Under the pieces are notes generated by a model. That model saw nothing but the letters and a program-made list of their open reading frames with translations, was not told the DNA's origin and ran no database searches. The position numbers and the translations under genes were made by a program. A stretch of 61,902 nt of DNA from Paludibacteraceae bacterium (GTDB taxonomy: Bacteria > Bacteroidota > Bacteroidia > Bacteroidales > Paludibacteraceae): contig JAKSNG010000007.1 of assembly GCA_024400125.1 (NCBI GenBank), positions 1 to 61,902 on the forward strand. The letters are read 5' to 3'. Positions 19,849-28,110 of this stretch are shown one piece after another. The stretch's first letter is position 1. Every line of letters begins with the position of its first letter.

Positions 19849-22800
19849 ATGTCAAAAGAAAAGAAATTTATGACTTGTGATGGAAACGCTGCTGCTGCGC
19901 ATATAGCTTATATGTTCACAGAAGTAGCCGCTATCTATCCAATCACGCCATCATCGCCTATGGCAGAGAATGTAGACGAATGGGCAGCTGTCGGACGTAA
20001 AAACATGTTCGGTGAGACCGTCTTAGTTCAGGAGATGCAGTCAGAAGCAGGTGCCGCAGGTGCCGTGCATGGTTCACTTGCTGCAGGTGCATTGACAACG
20101 ACCTTTACTGCTTCGCAGGGTCTGTTGCTGATGATTCCTAATATGTACAAGATTGCGGGAGAGTTGATTCCAACTGTTTTCCATGTTTCTGCACGTACAT
20201 TGGCTTCGCATGTACTTTGTATCTTTGGTGACCACCAAGATGTCATGGCTTGTCGTCAAACAGGCTTTGCTATGTTAGCAGAGGGTAGTGTGCAGGAAGT
20301 GATGGACTTAGCCGGTGTGGCTCACTTGAGTACTATCAAATCCCGTGTTCCGTTCTTGAACTTCTTCGATGGTTTCCGTACTTCGCACGAGTATCAGAAA
20401 GTGGAAGTAGTAGATATGGAAGATTTGCGTCCATTGGTAGATATGAAGGCATTAGAAGAGTTCCGTCAACGTGCGCTCAGTCCTATGCGTCCTGTTATGA
20501 GAGGTATGGCTGAGAACCCAGACGTCTTCTTTGCTCACCGCGAGAGCAGCAATACCTATTACAACAACGTAGCTGATATCGTCAGCGATTATATGGATAA
20601 GATATCCGAGATTACTGGTCGCAAATATCGTCCATTTACCTACTACGGTGCCGCTGACGCAGAGAATATCATCATTTGTATGGGTTCGGCTTGCGAGGCT
20701 ATTCGTGAGGTTATCGACTACGAGGCTGCTAATGGCAAGAAATTAGGTATGATTAACGTGCACCTCTATCGTCCATTCAGTCTGAAATATCTTAAAGAGG
20801 CTTTGCCTGCTTCAGTTAAACGTATCTGTGTGCTTGACCGCACTAAGGAGCCAGGAGCTAATGGTGAACCTCTCTATTTAGATGTGAAAGATGCGTTGCA
20901 AGAACTCGGACTGACCGATATTCTCGTGGTTGGTGGACGTTATGGTTTAGGTTCAAACGATACAACACCTGCTCAGATGTTGGCTGTATATGAGAATCTT
21001 GCTCTGCCTATGCCGAAGAATCATTTCACAGTAGGTATCAACGACGATGTTACCTTTACTTCTCTGCCCGTGGGCGAAGAAATCGCGATGGGTGGCAAAG
21101 GCATGTTCCAAGCCAAGTTCTACGGATTAGGCGCAGACGGAACCGTTGGTGCTAACAAGAACTCTGTCAAGATTATTGGTGAAGGTACAGACAAATACTG
21201 TCAAGCATACTTCAGTTATGATAGTAAGAAGTCTGGTGGTTTCACTTGCTCGCACTTACGTTTTGGTGACGAACCTATTCACTCGACTTATTTGGTAACT
21301 ACGCCTAACTTCGTGGCATGCCACGTGCAGGCATATTTGCAGATGTACGATGTGACTCGTGGCTTGCAGAAGAATGGTACGTTCCTGCTGAACACGATTT
21401 GGAATGCAGACGAACTCAAGCATAACCTGCCCAACAAAGTCAAGAAATACTTTGCAGACAACAATATCAAAGTCTATTACATCAACGCCACCAAGATTGC
21501 GCAAGAGATTGGATTGGGCAACCGCACCAATACCATTCTGCAATCCGCTTTTTTCCGTATCACAGAAGTTATCCCTGTAGCCAAGGCGGTTGAGGATATG
21601 AAGCACTTCATCGACAAATCGTATGGCAAGAAAGGTGAAGATGTGGTTAAGAAGAACTATGCCGCTGTCGATCGTGGTGGTGAATATCAGCTGCTTGATA
21701 TCGACCCAGCTTGGTCTAACTTAGGTGCAGACGAGGCAAAAGACTATGGCAACGAACCCGAATTTATCACCAATGTGGTGCGTCCTATCAATGGTCAAGA
21801 CGGCGACTTGCTGCCAGTCAGCAGTTTCAAGGGAATTGAAGATGGTACATGGCCTGCTGGTACTGCTAAATACGAGAAACGTGGTGTGAGTGCTTTCGTT
21901 CCTGTATGGAATGCAGACAACTGTATCGAGTGTAACAAGTGTGCATACGTTTGTCCTCACGCATGTATTCGTCCGTTTGTTTTGGATGAAGACGAAGTGA
22001 AGGGCTTTGCTGCTACCACTCGCGAGATGAAAGCTCCTGCTGCGCTCAAGGGTATGCATTTCCGTATGCAAGTAGGCGTATTGGATTGCTTAGGTTGCGG
22101 CAACTGTGTGGATGTTTGTCCGGGTAACCCCAAATTAGGCAAGGCTTTGCAAATGGTGGATCTCGAAAGCCAAATGGCAGAGGCTGCCAACTGGGATTAT
22201 TGCGTAGAGCAGGTTAAGACCAAACAACACCTCATTGATATCCAATCGAATGTGAAGAATAGTCAGTTTGCAACTCCATTGTTTGAGTTCTCAGGTGCTT
22301 GCTCGGGTTGTGGTGAAACACCATATCTGAAACTGATTAGTCAACTCTTTGGTGACCGTGAGATTGCCGCTAATGCTACCGGTTGCACATCCATCTATTC
22401 GGGGTCTGTTCCTTCTACTCCTTATACTACTAATGAGAAAGGACATGGACCAGCATGGTCTAACTCTTTGTTCGAGGACTTCTGCGAATATGGTTTGGGT
22501 ATGCAAATCGCTCACCGCAAAATCAAAGAGCGTCTTGCTCGCTTGATGCGCCAGGGGCTCGAGTGTGATAAATGCTCCGACGAACTGAAAGCCATGTTCA
22601 CCGAGTGGTTAGAGAACATGAATAATGCAGAGGTTACCAAACGCTTGTACGAACCGATGGTTGCTGCTATGTCGGCTTGTGGTTGTGATACGTGCAAACA
22701 GATTTTGACGTACAAGGACCACATTGTTAAACGCAGCCAATGGATTATTGGTGGTGACGGTGCATCGTACGATATTGGTTACGGCGGTTTAGACCACGTG

Positions 22801-23394
22801 ATTGCTTCGGGTGAAGATGTGAACATCCTCGTTTTGGATACAGAGGTATATTCCAATACAGGTGGTCAAGCCTCTAAATCTACTCCTCTTGGTGCAATTG
22901 CTAAGTTTGCAGCCGCCGGCAAGCGTGTGCGCAAGAAAGACTTAGGTATGATTGCTACCACTTACGGTTATGTCTATGTCGCTCAAATCGCGATGGGTGC
23001 AGACCAAGCACAGACGCTCAAGGCTATTCGTGAGGCAGAGGCTTACCCCGGACCATCTCTTATTATTGCTTACGCTCCATGTATCAACCACGGTTTGAAG
23101 GCCGGTATGGGTAAGTCGCAGGCAGAAGAAGAGAAAGCCGTTGAATGTGGTTATTGGCACTTGTGGCGTTATAACCCTGCTTTGGAGAAAGAGGGCAAGA
23201 ACCCATTCACGTTGGATAGTAAGGAGCCTAATTGGGATAATTTCGAAGAATACCTGAAAGGCGAAGTACGTTTTGCGTCTGTCATGAAGCAGTATCCATC
23301 CGAGGCAGCCGAACTCTATGCCGCCGCTAAGGAAAATGCGCAATGGCGTTACCGCAGCTACCAACGCATGCTCCAAACTAATTGGGAAAAGTAA
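19849..23394 (+). CDS. nifJ: Pyruvate:ferredoxin (flavodoxin) oxidoreductase
   Basis: A single-chain PFOR of 1181 residues that converts pyruvate and CoA to acetyl-CoA and CO2 while reducing ferredoxin. It shows the N-terminal pyrimidine-binding domain (AAHIAYMFTEVAAIYPITPSS), the gamma-type domain, a two-cluster ferredoxin domain (CIECNKCAYVCPHACIRP and CLGCGNCVDVCPGNP), the proximal cluster cysteines (CSGCGET, CGCDTC) and the TPP/Mg motif GGDGASYDIGYGGLDH. Length and domain order are complete. It is central to anaerobic pyruvate metabolism, and reduced ferredoxin would feed Rnf. A terminator follows. Confidence 0.98.
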   Translation: MSKEKKFMTCDGNAAAAHIAYMFTEVAAIYPITPSSPMAENVDEWAAVGRKNMFGETVLVQEMQSEAGAAGAVHGSLAAGALTTTFTASQGLLLMIPNMYKIAGELIPTVFHVSARTLASHVLCIFGDHQDVMACRQTGFAMLAEGSVQEVMDLAGVAHLSTIKSRVPFLNFFDGFRTSHEYQKVEVVDMEDLRPLVDMKALEEFRQRALSPMRPVMRGMAENPDVFFAHRESSNTYYNNVADIVSDYMDKISEITGRKYRPFTYYGAADAENIIICMGSACEAIREVIDYEAANGKKLGMINVHLYRPFSLKYLKEALPASVKRICVLDRTKEPGANGEPLYLDVKDALQELGLTDILVVGGRYGLGSNDTTPAQMLAVYENLALPMPKNHFTVGINDDVTFTSLPVGEEIAMGGKGMFQAKFYGLGADGTVGANKNSVKIIGEGTDKYCQAYFSYDSKKSGGFTCSHLRFGDEPIHSTYLVTTPNFVACHVQAYLQMYDVTRGLQKNGTFLLNTIWNADELKHNLPNKVKKYFADNNIKVYYINATKIAQEIGLGNRTNTILQSAFFRITEVIPVAKAVEDMKHFIDKSYGKKGEDVVKKNYAAVDRGGEYQLLDIDPAWSNLGADEAKDYGNEPEFITNVVRPINGQDGDLLPVSSFKGIEDGTWPAGTAKYEKRGVSAFVPVWNADNCIECNKCAYVCPHACIRPFVLDEDEVKGFAATTREMKAPAALKGMHFRMQVGVLDCLGCGNCVDVCPGNPKLGKALQMVDLESQMAEAANWDYCVEQVKTKQHLIDIQSNVKNSQFATPLFEFSGACSGCGETPYLKLISQLFGDREIAANATGCTSIYSGSVPSTPYTTNEKGHGPAWSNSLFEDFCEYGLGMQIAHRKIKERLARLMRQGLECDKCSDELKAMFTEWLENMNNAEVTKRLYEPMVAAMSACGCDTCKQILTYKDHIVKRSQWIIGGDGASYDIGYGGLDHVIASGEDVNILVLDTEVYSNTGGQASKSTPLGAIAKFAAAGKRVRKKDLGMIATTYGYVYVAQIAMGADQAQTLKAIREAEAYPGPSLIIAYAPCINHGLKAGMGKSQAEEEKAVECGYWHLWRYNPALEKEGKNPFTLDSKEPNWDNFEEYLKGEVRFASVMKQYPSEAAELYAAAKENAQWRYRSYQRMLQTNWEK

Positions 23395-23446
23395 TACACC
23401 TTTTTGAAAGGTACAAGTTCTTTTGTATTTTTTGAAATGTGCAAAC

Positions 23447-23485
23447 AAAAACCAGCATCGCTCTCTGCGGTGCTGGTTTTGTTTT
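23447..23485 (+). terminator. Terminator after nifJ
   Basis: AAAACCAGCA(T)CGC pairs with GCGGTGCTGGTTTT around TCTCT and continues into T-rich sequence. Confidence 0.85.
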
Positions 23486-23572
23486 ACTAACTTTCTACTT
23501 TTTTAGATTTTTTTCTTTCGACTTTTTGACCTATAGACTGGATTCCATCGTCTTAATGAAGGTGGTTTTTTG

Positions 23573-23816
23573 GCGAGAAATTTTGGTTTTGCCTGTCTTA
23601 GGGTGGTCGCGAGGTGGTCCCGAAGTAGGCACGAACTTGGTGTGAGTTTTGCGCGAGACACACTATTTTTTGTTTTTTATATCCCCCTTCTTCAGAGGGG
23701 GCTTGGGGGTGTCATTTTCGACTCTTTTGGCTATCATCCCCGACAGTCACCCGACAGTCACCCGACGGTCACCCGACAGTCACCCGACAGTCGCCCGACA
23801 GTCACTCGAAGGTCAC
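23573..23816 (+). repeat. Intergenic repeat, copy 2, with 7 x 11-bp tandem array
   Basis: The 600-base gap 23395-23994 has no gene. Positions 23573-23640 match the repeat core at 129-195 (minus strand). Positions 23681-23712 hold a GC-rich motif (CCCCCTTCTTCAGAGGGGG) similar in type to 53552-53583. Positions 23740-23816 are seven 11-mers of consensus CCGACAGTCAC, the last being TCGAAGGTCAC. The array could be translated on the plus strand, but nothing else suggests coding. Confidence 0.8.
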
Positions 23817-23892
23817 AGCACCTTTTACCGTACTGTAAAGAAGACCTACAACTCTAAAGAAAATCCCCAGCACCTTACTTGCACAAAAAAAC

Positions 23893-23915
23893 GGTGAAGG
23901 TTTCTCTCCTTCACC
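23893..23915 (-). terminator. Bidirectional terminator, end of LRR gene 2
   Basis: GGTGAAGG (23893-23900) and CCTTCACC (23908-23915) form a perfect 8-bp stem. It is followed by T-runs on both strands, so it can stop the minus-strand LRR transcript and any read-through from the left. Confidence 0.8.
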
Positions 23916-23994
23916 ATTTTTCTTCAGTTTATTGTAGCCTTTTCTATTCTTCTATTCTTCTAGTTTTCTAGTATAGCGTCAGCGGCATAGTTGT

Positions 23995-25698
23995 CTATTT
24001 CACCTCTCGCCCTACAGCATCGTATTCTTTGTCGCCTTGGCGAATAATCACTTGTCCGTTGTGCAGGAACTTGGTTGTATTTACATCAGCGCTCACGTTC
24101 TCAATTGCTGTTACTCCTTTCGTGGTGAAGGAACCCGATTTAGTGTCAATCTCTTGGTCGTCAGCATTTTTAGCAATAACGGAATAGGTGTATTTTGTGC
24201 CAGGGTTCAGTCCTGCAATCGTATAAGCCCAGCCAGTAGCAGTACCCTCTGCGGTAGTTGCATAGGTGTGGCCGCCACGACCTGGAGCAAGATTGAAGTT
24301 GATAGATACTAATTGACCTTGCGCATTGAAGACAATGGAACAAATCAGTTGGTCGCCCAAACGAATCTCAATCGTATAAGTCTCTGCGTTTACAACGGAA
24401 GGCCAAGCAATCTCTACTGCTGATTCGGTAGGTTCAGCTTCAATCTCGGTCACTTCTACATCTTTAGCAGTATTTGAGAATATATTAGTAAAGTCTTTCC
24501 ACTCGTCTGCTACCTTATATGCATTTACACTACCAGCAGGTACATAGAGAGGAATAGATTTCTCCACACCAGAAAAACAGCCTCCTTGACACAAAGGAGG
24601 TGTGGTCGCCTCGCATGTGATGAATTTCAAACCTTCGCAACCATTGAAAGCAGAACTTTCAATTCTTTTGACAGAATTTGGGATAGTAATAGAAGTTAAA
24701 CCAGAGCATCCCAAAAACGCCTCTTCTTTAATTATTAAGACGGAATTTGGAATGGTGATAGTAATTAAATTAGAGCAATAATAGAAAGCAGATGTTCCAA
24801 TTGTTGTAATTTCTCCGTCACAGATAACCGTTCCTATGCCATTGCTGAAGATGTGTGATTTAATGACTGGACCAAAGGTATATCTCCCTACATTTAGACT
24901 ACCATCATACCCAGATAATTTCTTCGCCGCTGTATAGGTGACGATATACGTCTCATCTGGAATCGGCTGGATATTGGTAAAGTCCATCCATTCGTGAGTT
25001 ACCTTATATGTTCCTACGCTACCATCAGGAACATAAAGAGGAATGGATTTATCCACTTTATCAAAACAATAACTTCCGCATGTAGGAGGTGTAGTTGCTT
25101 CGCAAGTAATAGAGGTCAAACCATAGCACCACGCGAAAGCATGCCCTCCAATCGTTGTGACAGAGCTAGGGATGATAATAGAATTCAAACCGCAACCGCT
25201 GAAAGCATGAGTTCCAATCGTAGTAACGGAATTTGGAATGGTGATAGAGGTTAAACCTTCGCAATTAGAAAAAACAGATACTCCAATCGTGGTGACGGAT
25301 TTGGGAATAGTGACAGAGGTCAAATTATAGCATTCTTCGAAAACCCCATCTCCAATCGTGGTGACGGAATTGGGGATGGTGACAGAGGTCAAACGAGAGC
25401 AATAACAGAAAGCCCCATCTCCAATCGTAGTGACGGAATTAGGAATAGTGACAGAAGTTAAAATAGACCAACAGAAAGCACAATGTCCAATCGTTGTAAT
25501 TTCGCCATCACAGGTAATCGTACCTATGCCATTACTGAAATCGTGCGATGTAATCGCAGAGCCAAAAGTGGTTTTACCTATGTCTAAATCGGATGTCGTC
25601 AATTTCTCCGTTGCAGTATAGGTGATGACGTTACTTGCCCATAGGGCGGTCGTAGCGCATAGGGCCACGAAAAGGGTTAAAAAATTGTGTTTAATCAT
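23995..25698 (-). CDS. BspA-like leucine-rich repeat surface protein 2
   Basis: A 567-residue exported protein. A signal peptide (MIKHNFLTLFVALCATTALWA, almost the same as in the gene at 10251) is followed by two LRR_5 blocks (about 60-215 and 285-400). The first has near-identical 23-residue units of the type LTSVTIPNSVTTIGDGAF. An FN3-like domain spans about 420-530 (VEIAWPSVVNAETYTIEI ... TKYTYSVIAKNAD). The tail KFLHNGQVIIRQGDK...GREVK is shared with two other proteins here. Translation starts 21 bases after the pseudoknot of the structured leader. A surface adhesin-like role is likely but not shown. Confidence 0.88.
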   Translation of the reverse strand: MIKHNFLTLFVALCATTALWASNVITYTATEKLTTSDLDIGKTTFGSAITSHDFSNGIGTITCDGEITTIGHCAFCWSILTSVTIPNSVTTIGDGAFCYCSRLTSVTIPNSVTTIGDGVFEECYNLTSVTIPKSVTTIGVSVFSNCEGLTSITIPNSVTTIGTHAFSGCGLNSIIIPSSVTTIGGHAFAWCYGLTSITCEATTPPTCGSYCFDKVDKSIPLYVPDGSVGTYKVTHEWMDFTNIQPIPDETYIVTYTAAKKLSGYDGSLNVGRYTFGPVIKSHIFSNGIGTVICDGEITTIGTSAFYYCSNLITITIPNSVLIIKEEAFLGCSGLTSITIPNSVKRIESSAFNGCEGLKFITCEATTPPLCQGGCFSGVEKSIPLYVPAGSVNAYKVADEWKDFTNIFSNTAKDVEVTEIEAEPTESAVEIAWPSVVNAETYTIEIRLGDQLICSIVFNAQGQLVSINFNLAPGRGGHTYATTAEGTATGWAYTIAGLNPGTKYTYSVIAKNADDQEIDTKSGSFTTKGVTAIENVSADVNTTKFLHNGQVIIRQGDKEYDAVGREVK

Positions 25699-25719
25699 AA
25701 TGTGTTTTGTTTTATTTTT

Positions 25720-26073
25720 GCCTACTCTTCATCGGATTTTCGGCTTCCTCCGTTGTATTTATTTAATGTTCGCACGTATACGTACACAAAAAGCGTGAAC
25801 TTTCGTCCGCTTCATTTGATTTTCTGAGGTCTTCGACTACCTTTAAGTATTCAAATGTACGCACAAAAACTCACGCTGAATACGTGAGCGTGCAAAACCG
25901 TACTTGAATACTTAATGATTTTTTGAAAGTGTCGAAGTTTCAGAAAATCAAGTTGGGCTTACAACGCTATTTCTCCTGCCACCGCAGGTGTATGTCTGCC
26001 ATTTTACGTTTGGCGAACGGCGGAAAACCTCCGCGGGCATATAATTACTACCGCTTCCGGTCAATCATAGGCG
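25720..26073 (-). ncRNA. Large structured leader RNA, copy B, upstream of LRR gene 2
   Basis: Read on the minus strand it starts CGCCTATGATTGACCGG (26073-26057), contains ATAGCGTTG, and forms P1 from TTGATTTTCTGA (25951-25940) and TCAGAAAATCAA (25827-25816). The AA/ACC internal loop and P2 (CTTCGAC 25937-25931, GTCGAAG 25837-25831) are identical to copy A. P3 is TTAAGTATTCAA/TTGAATACTTAA (25915-25904, 25854-25843), with an apical CTCACG/CGTGAG hairpin followed by TTTTTG. The final pseudoknot pairs CGGA (25752-25749) with TCCG (25736-25733) and GCC (25744-25742) with GGC (25722-25720). P1 and P3 differ from copy A at most positions yet pair perfectly. Confidence 0.75.
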
Positions 26074-26087
26074 AGGTTTGTTTAATA

Positions 26088-26435
26088 TTATAATTCTTCT
26101 TTAATGTATATGTTTATTTGCTCCACTAATGGCTGGATGTCTTCATGGATAGTTGCCCAAAGAAGTTCTGGAGTTATTGCGTAATATCCATGCACTAAAA
26201 CATGACGCATATTCTCAATCATTTTCCAATTGGTTTCGGGGTGTGATTCTCTAAATTCTTTCGTTAACATGTAACATGCTTCACCGATTATCTCTACCAA
26301 CTTGACAAATCCATAAAAGAGTACACTGTTAGCTTTGATTTCTTCCAGTGTGTATTTATCCTTGTTCTCCAAAAGCTTATTGGATGCCTCAAGAATATGC
26401 TCCAATCGTTCTTTATCTCTAATGCGCTCTCTCAT
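26088..26435 (-). CDS. HepT-like HEPN toxin (DUF86)
   Basis: A 115-residue, mostly helical protein of the HepT/DUF86 family. The HEPN RNase motif R-x4-H appears as RHVLVHGYY near residue 79, preceded by the usual acidic helix with GEACYMLTKEF. Together with the nucleotidyltransferase encoded upstream it forms an MNT/HEPN toxin-antitoxin pair. In characterised pairs the MNT partner AMPylates a Tyr next to the HEPN motif, and GYY is present here. The genes overlap by 17 bases. The structured leader RNA starts 14 bases after its stop. Confidence 0.9.
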   Translation of the reverse strand: MRERIRDKERLEHILEASNKLLENKDKYTLEEIKANSVLFYGFVKLVEIIGEACYMLTKEFRESHPETNWKMIENMRHVLVHGYYAITPELLWATIHEDIQPLVEQINIYIKEEL

Positions 26436-26727
26436 ATATTAAAATTTTATCCTTATTAACAGATGGTTGCGCAAACGAAAGTAGCCCTTGTTCTTCTACC
26501 AAATCAACAGGACGATGAAGGAGCGTTTCCAACTCTGCCATCATCGTGCATACCTTCATTAAAGAGACTTTTTGAGAATAATCATAATTAACCAGCAAAT
26601 CTATATCGCTCTCAGTTGTCTCCTCGCCACGAGAACATGAACCGAACAAATAGGCTCGTTGGATTGGTTGGGAAGACATATACTTCTGAATCTCTGGTAT
26701 TATTTTCTGAATCTCTGCGCTCGGCAT
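26419..26727 (-). CDS. MntA-like nucleotidyltransferase antitoxin
   Basis: A 102-residue minimal nucleotidyltransferase with the active-site motif FGSCSRGEETTESDIDLLV (about 27-45; G-S-x10-D-x-D) and a third acidic residue in PVDLVEE. It is the antitoxin half of the MNT/HEPN pair and is first in the unit behind a strong promoter at 26754-26785. Confidence 0.9.
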   Translation of the reverse strand: MPSAEIQKIIPEIQKYMSSQPIQRAYLFGSCSRGEETTESDIDLLVNYDYSQKVSLMKVCTMMAELETLLHRPVDLVEEQGLLSFAQPSVNKDKILIYERAH

Positions 26728-26753
26728 AATATACTATAATTCTAATTCCGCTG

Positions 26754-26785
26754 CAAAGGTAAAACAAAAATTTGGAATACGCAAA
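26754..26785 (-). promoter_or_regulatory. Promoter of the MNT/HEPN cassette
   Basis: On the minus strand TTTG (26782-26785), 20 bases, TACCTTTG (26754-26761). The sequence is almost the same as the promoter at 9632-9663, including the spacer (GTATTCCAAATTTTTGTT). Confidence 0.8.
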
Positions 26786-26803
26786 TAAATTTGCATTATT
26801 TAT

Positions 26804-26866
26804 TCAAAATGCACTCTTTTTTACTCTCTTACTTCTACCTTTGTCTTGTACACTTTTTTGTGTACA
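26804..26866 (-). repeat. 63-bp repeat, copy 1
   Basis: On the minus strand this 63-base segment starts with the palindrome TGTACACAAAAAAGTGTACA and ends GCATTTTGA. It matches 61784-61846 on the plus strand at 55 of 63 positions. The differences are not concentrated at third codon positions, so it is probably non-coding. Confidence 0.75.
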
Positions 26867-26935
26867 ACTTTTCTTTGTAAACAAATCTTTTAATTCTATC
26901 GTTTCTACAATCTGCAATTAGCGTTTATCTATTTG

Positions 26936-27012
26936 CGCCACAGGTTGTGGCGTAATTGGATTTTCTATTTGTGCCACAAGTTGTGGCATAATTTGTGCAG
27001 ACAGTGTCTGCA
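26936..27012. repeat. Three tandem small hairpins in the gap 26728-27030
   Basis: Three 7-bp hairpins with three-base loops lie in a row: CGCCACA/TGTGGCG (26936-26952), TGCCACA/TGTGGCA (26972-26988) and TGCAGAC/GTCTGCA (26996-27012). On the minus strand they fall inside a 31-codon frame (27013-26918) whose product repeats an AQI/PQ-x-VAQI pattern. I see no promoter for it and do not call it a gene. The rest of this 303-base gap holds the 63-bp repeat and the MNT/HEPN promoter. Confidence 0.5.
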
Positions 27013-27030
27013 TAATTTTATCTAATCTTT

Positions 27031-27777
27031 CTATTTTATACTCTCAATAAACGCTTGTGCGTGGTGACCTCGCACTAAGACGTGGTGATTCGAGATGGGA
27101 TTCGACAGCAAGTAGGGGATGACTTGTTTGGTCTGTAACCAAACCTGCGTGCGGCATAGATTAGGCTCATACTGGTTGCGTATCAGTTGCACATCCTCTG
27201 CAAAAACACGAGACAAGTCACCACTGACCTTGACCAACGTATAATCACCCGTCGGCAATTCACCATGAATAGCCACACCAAAGCCGGATTCAAAGTGCGT
27301 ATCGTAATTGAACTTATCCACCATCGTGTAAGGAATAGTGCAGTGTGCCCATAACATCTGCCCCGTCTCCGTATTGACACGCGCAGGGTTGCATTGGAAA
27401 CCCGGGCAGCCAGTGAGGCGATTGGCTAACATCATTGTGATGAGGGTAGGGACATCGCCCTCGCACGCTGCGGGAATACCTTCTGCATTGAGTTTGGCTA
27501 ACGCCAAGCAACCAGTGTTCTTGACTGTAGTCAATAAATCGAAGCAACGAAGTGTCAGTCCAGATAACTGATAACGCTCCACGATTTCACGAAGACGATT
27601 GTATATAACCAATGCACCTTCTTCGCCACCGTCCACCTCGCCTAATGAGGTTACTTCTTCGATAGGGATATCGACTATATCAATATGCAGTTTCTCGCGA
27701 AGTATAGTTGCATCATAGCGAGAAGAAATGAGCCAATCGCTTGGCTTACCGATGAGTCCTAATTTGTCCATGACCAT
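27031..27777 (-). CDS. L-fucose isomerase-like protein, C-terminal part
   Basis: A 248-residue frame covering the second half of a sugar-isomerase-like protein of the fucose/arabinose isomerase fold. The beginning (KLGLIGKPSDWLISS) is an internal motif of longer relatives. The metal-site region appears as AACEGDVPTLITMM and the C-terminal FucI-like domain as WAHCTIP ... HGELPTGDYTLVKVSG. The N-terminal half is encoded just upstream in another frame with a 32-base overlap (27746-27777). Either this is a frameshifted single gene or a coupled two-subunit version. It follows rnfA in the rnf operon. Confidence 0.7.
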   Translation of the reverse strand: MVMDKLGLIGKPSDWLISSRYDATILREKLHIDIVDIPIEEVTSLGEVDGGEEGALVIYNRLREIVERYQLSGLTLRCFDLLTTVKNTGCLALAKLNAEGIPAACEGDVPTLITMMLANRLTGCPGFQCNPARVNTETGQMLWAHCTIPYTMVDKFNYDTHFESGFGVAIHGELPTGDYTLVKVSGDLSRVFAEDVQLIRNQYEPNLCRTQVWLQTKQVIPYLLSNPISNHHVLVRGHHAQAFIESIK

Positions 27778-28021
27778 TGTGCTGATTAATCCAACTTAAA
27801 ATCTCGCAGCATGCTGCAAGAGAGTTACTTTGTTCTGAGGCAAGTAGGTAGATAGGACGATCTAAGGTGATAGCACCAGCTTCTACTTGTTGTAAGAAGA
27901 GTCCTTCACTACCGCCTGTGAGTACGGCTACTACTTGATTGGCGTCTATAAAGGACTGTTCCAATTCAAACGGAAGTGCTAATTCTTCCTTGTGAAGTGA
28001 TGATGATAGTGTAATTAACAT
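27746..28021 (-). CDS. L-fucose isomerase-like protein, N-terminal part
   Basis: From the ATG at 28021 this frame gives 91 residues. They match the N-terminal Rossmann part of fucose-isomerase-like proteins: MLITLSSSLHKEELALPFE, VVAVLTGGSEGLF, PIYLLASEQSNSLAACCEIL. The frame ends soon after NQHNGHGQ, whereas relatives continue for about 40 more residues before the motif that opens the downstream frame. The unit is therefore probably broken, although both halves look well preserved. Confidence 0.6.
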   Translation of the reverse strand: MLITLSSSLHKEELALPFELEQSFIDANQVVAVLTGGSEGLFLQQVEAGAITLDRPIYLLASEQSNSLAACCEILSWINQHNGHGQIRTHR

Positions 28022-28065
28022 ATTTTTTGCCTTTCTATTTTTTTTAACACTACCGTGCACGAGGT

Positions 28066-28097
28066 CTATATTCCTTCAGCGCAGCGGTCCATACTCC
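28066..28097. repeat. 32-bp dispersed repeat, copy 1
   Basis: CTATATTCCTTCAGCGCAGC followed by GGTCCATACTCC. Near-identical copies lie at 48692-48723 and 51599-51630. All three sit between genes of minus-strand operons in the same orientation. Confidence 0.75.
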
Positions 28098-28110
28098 ATA
28101 TTCCTTCTTT

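Noticed and set aside
23740..23816. Tandem repeats resembling a small CRISPR array
   Set aside because: Units are 11 bp and directly adjacent, with no spacers, and there are no cas genes.
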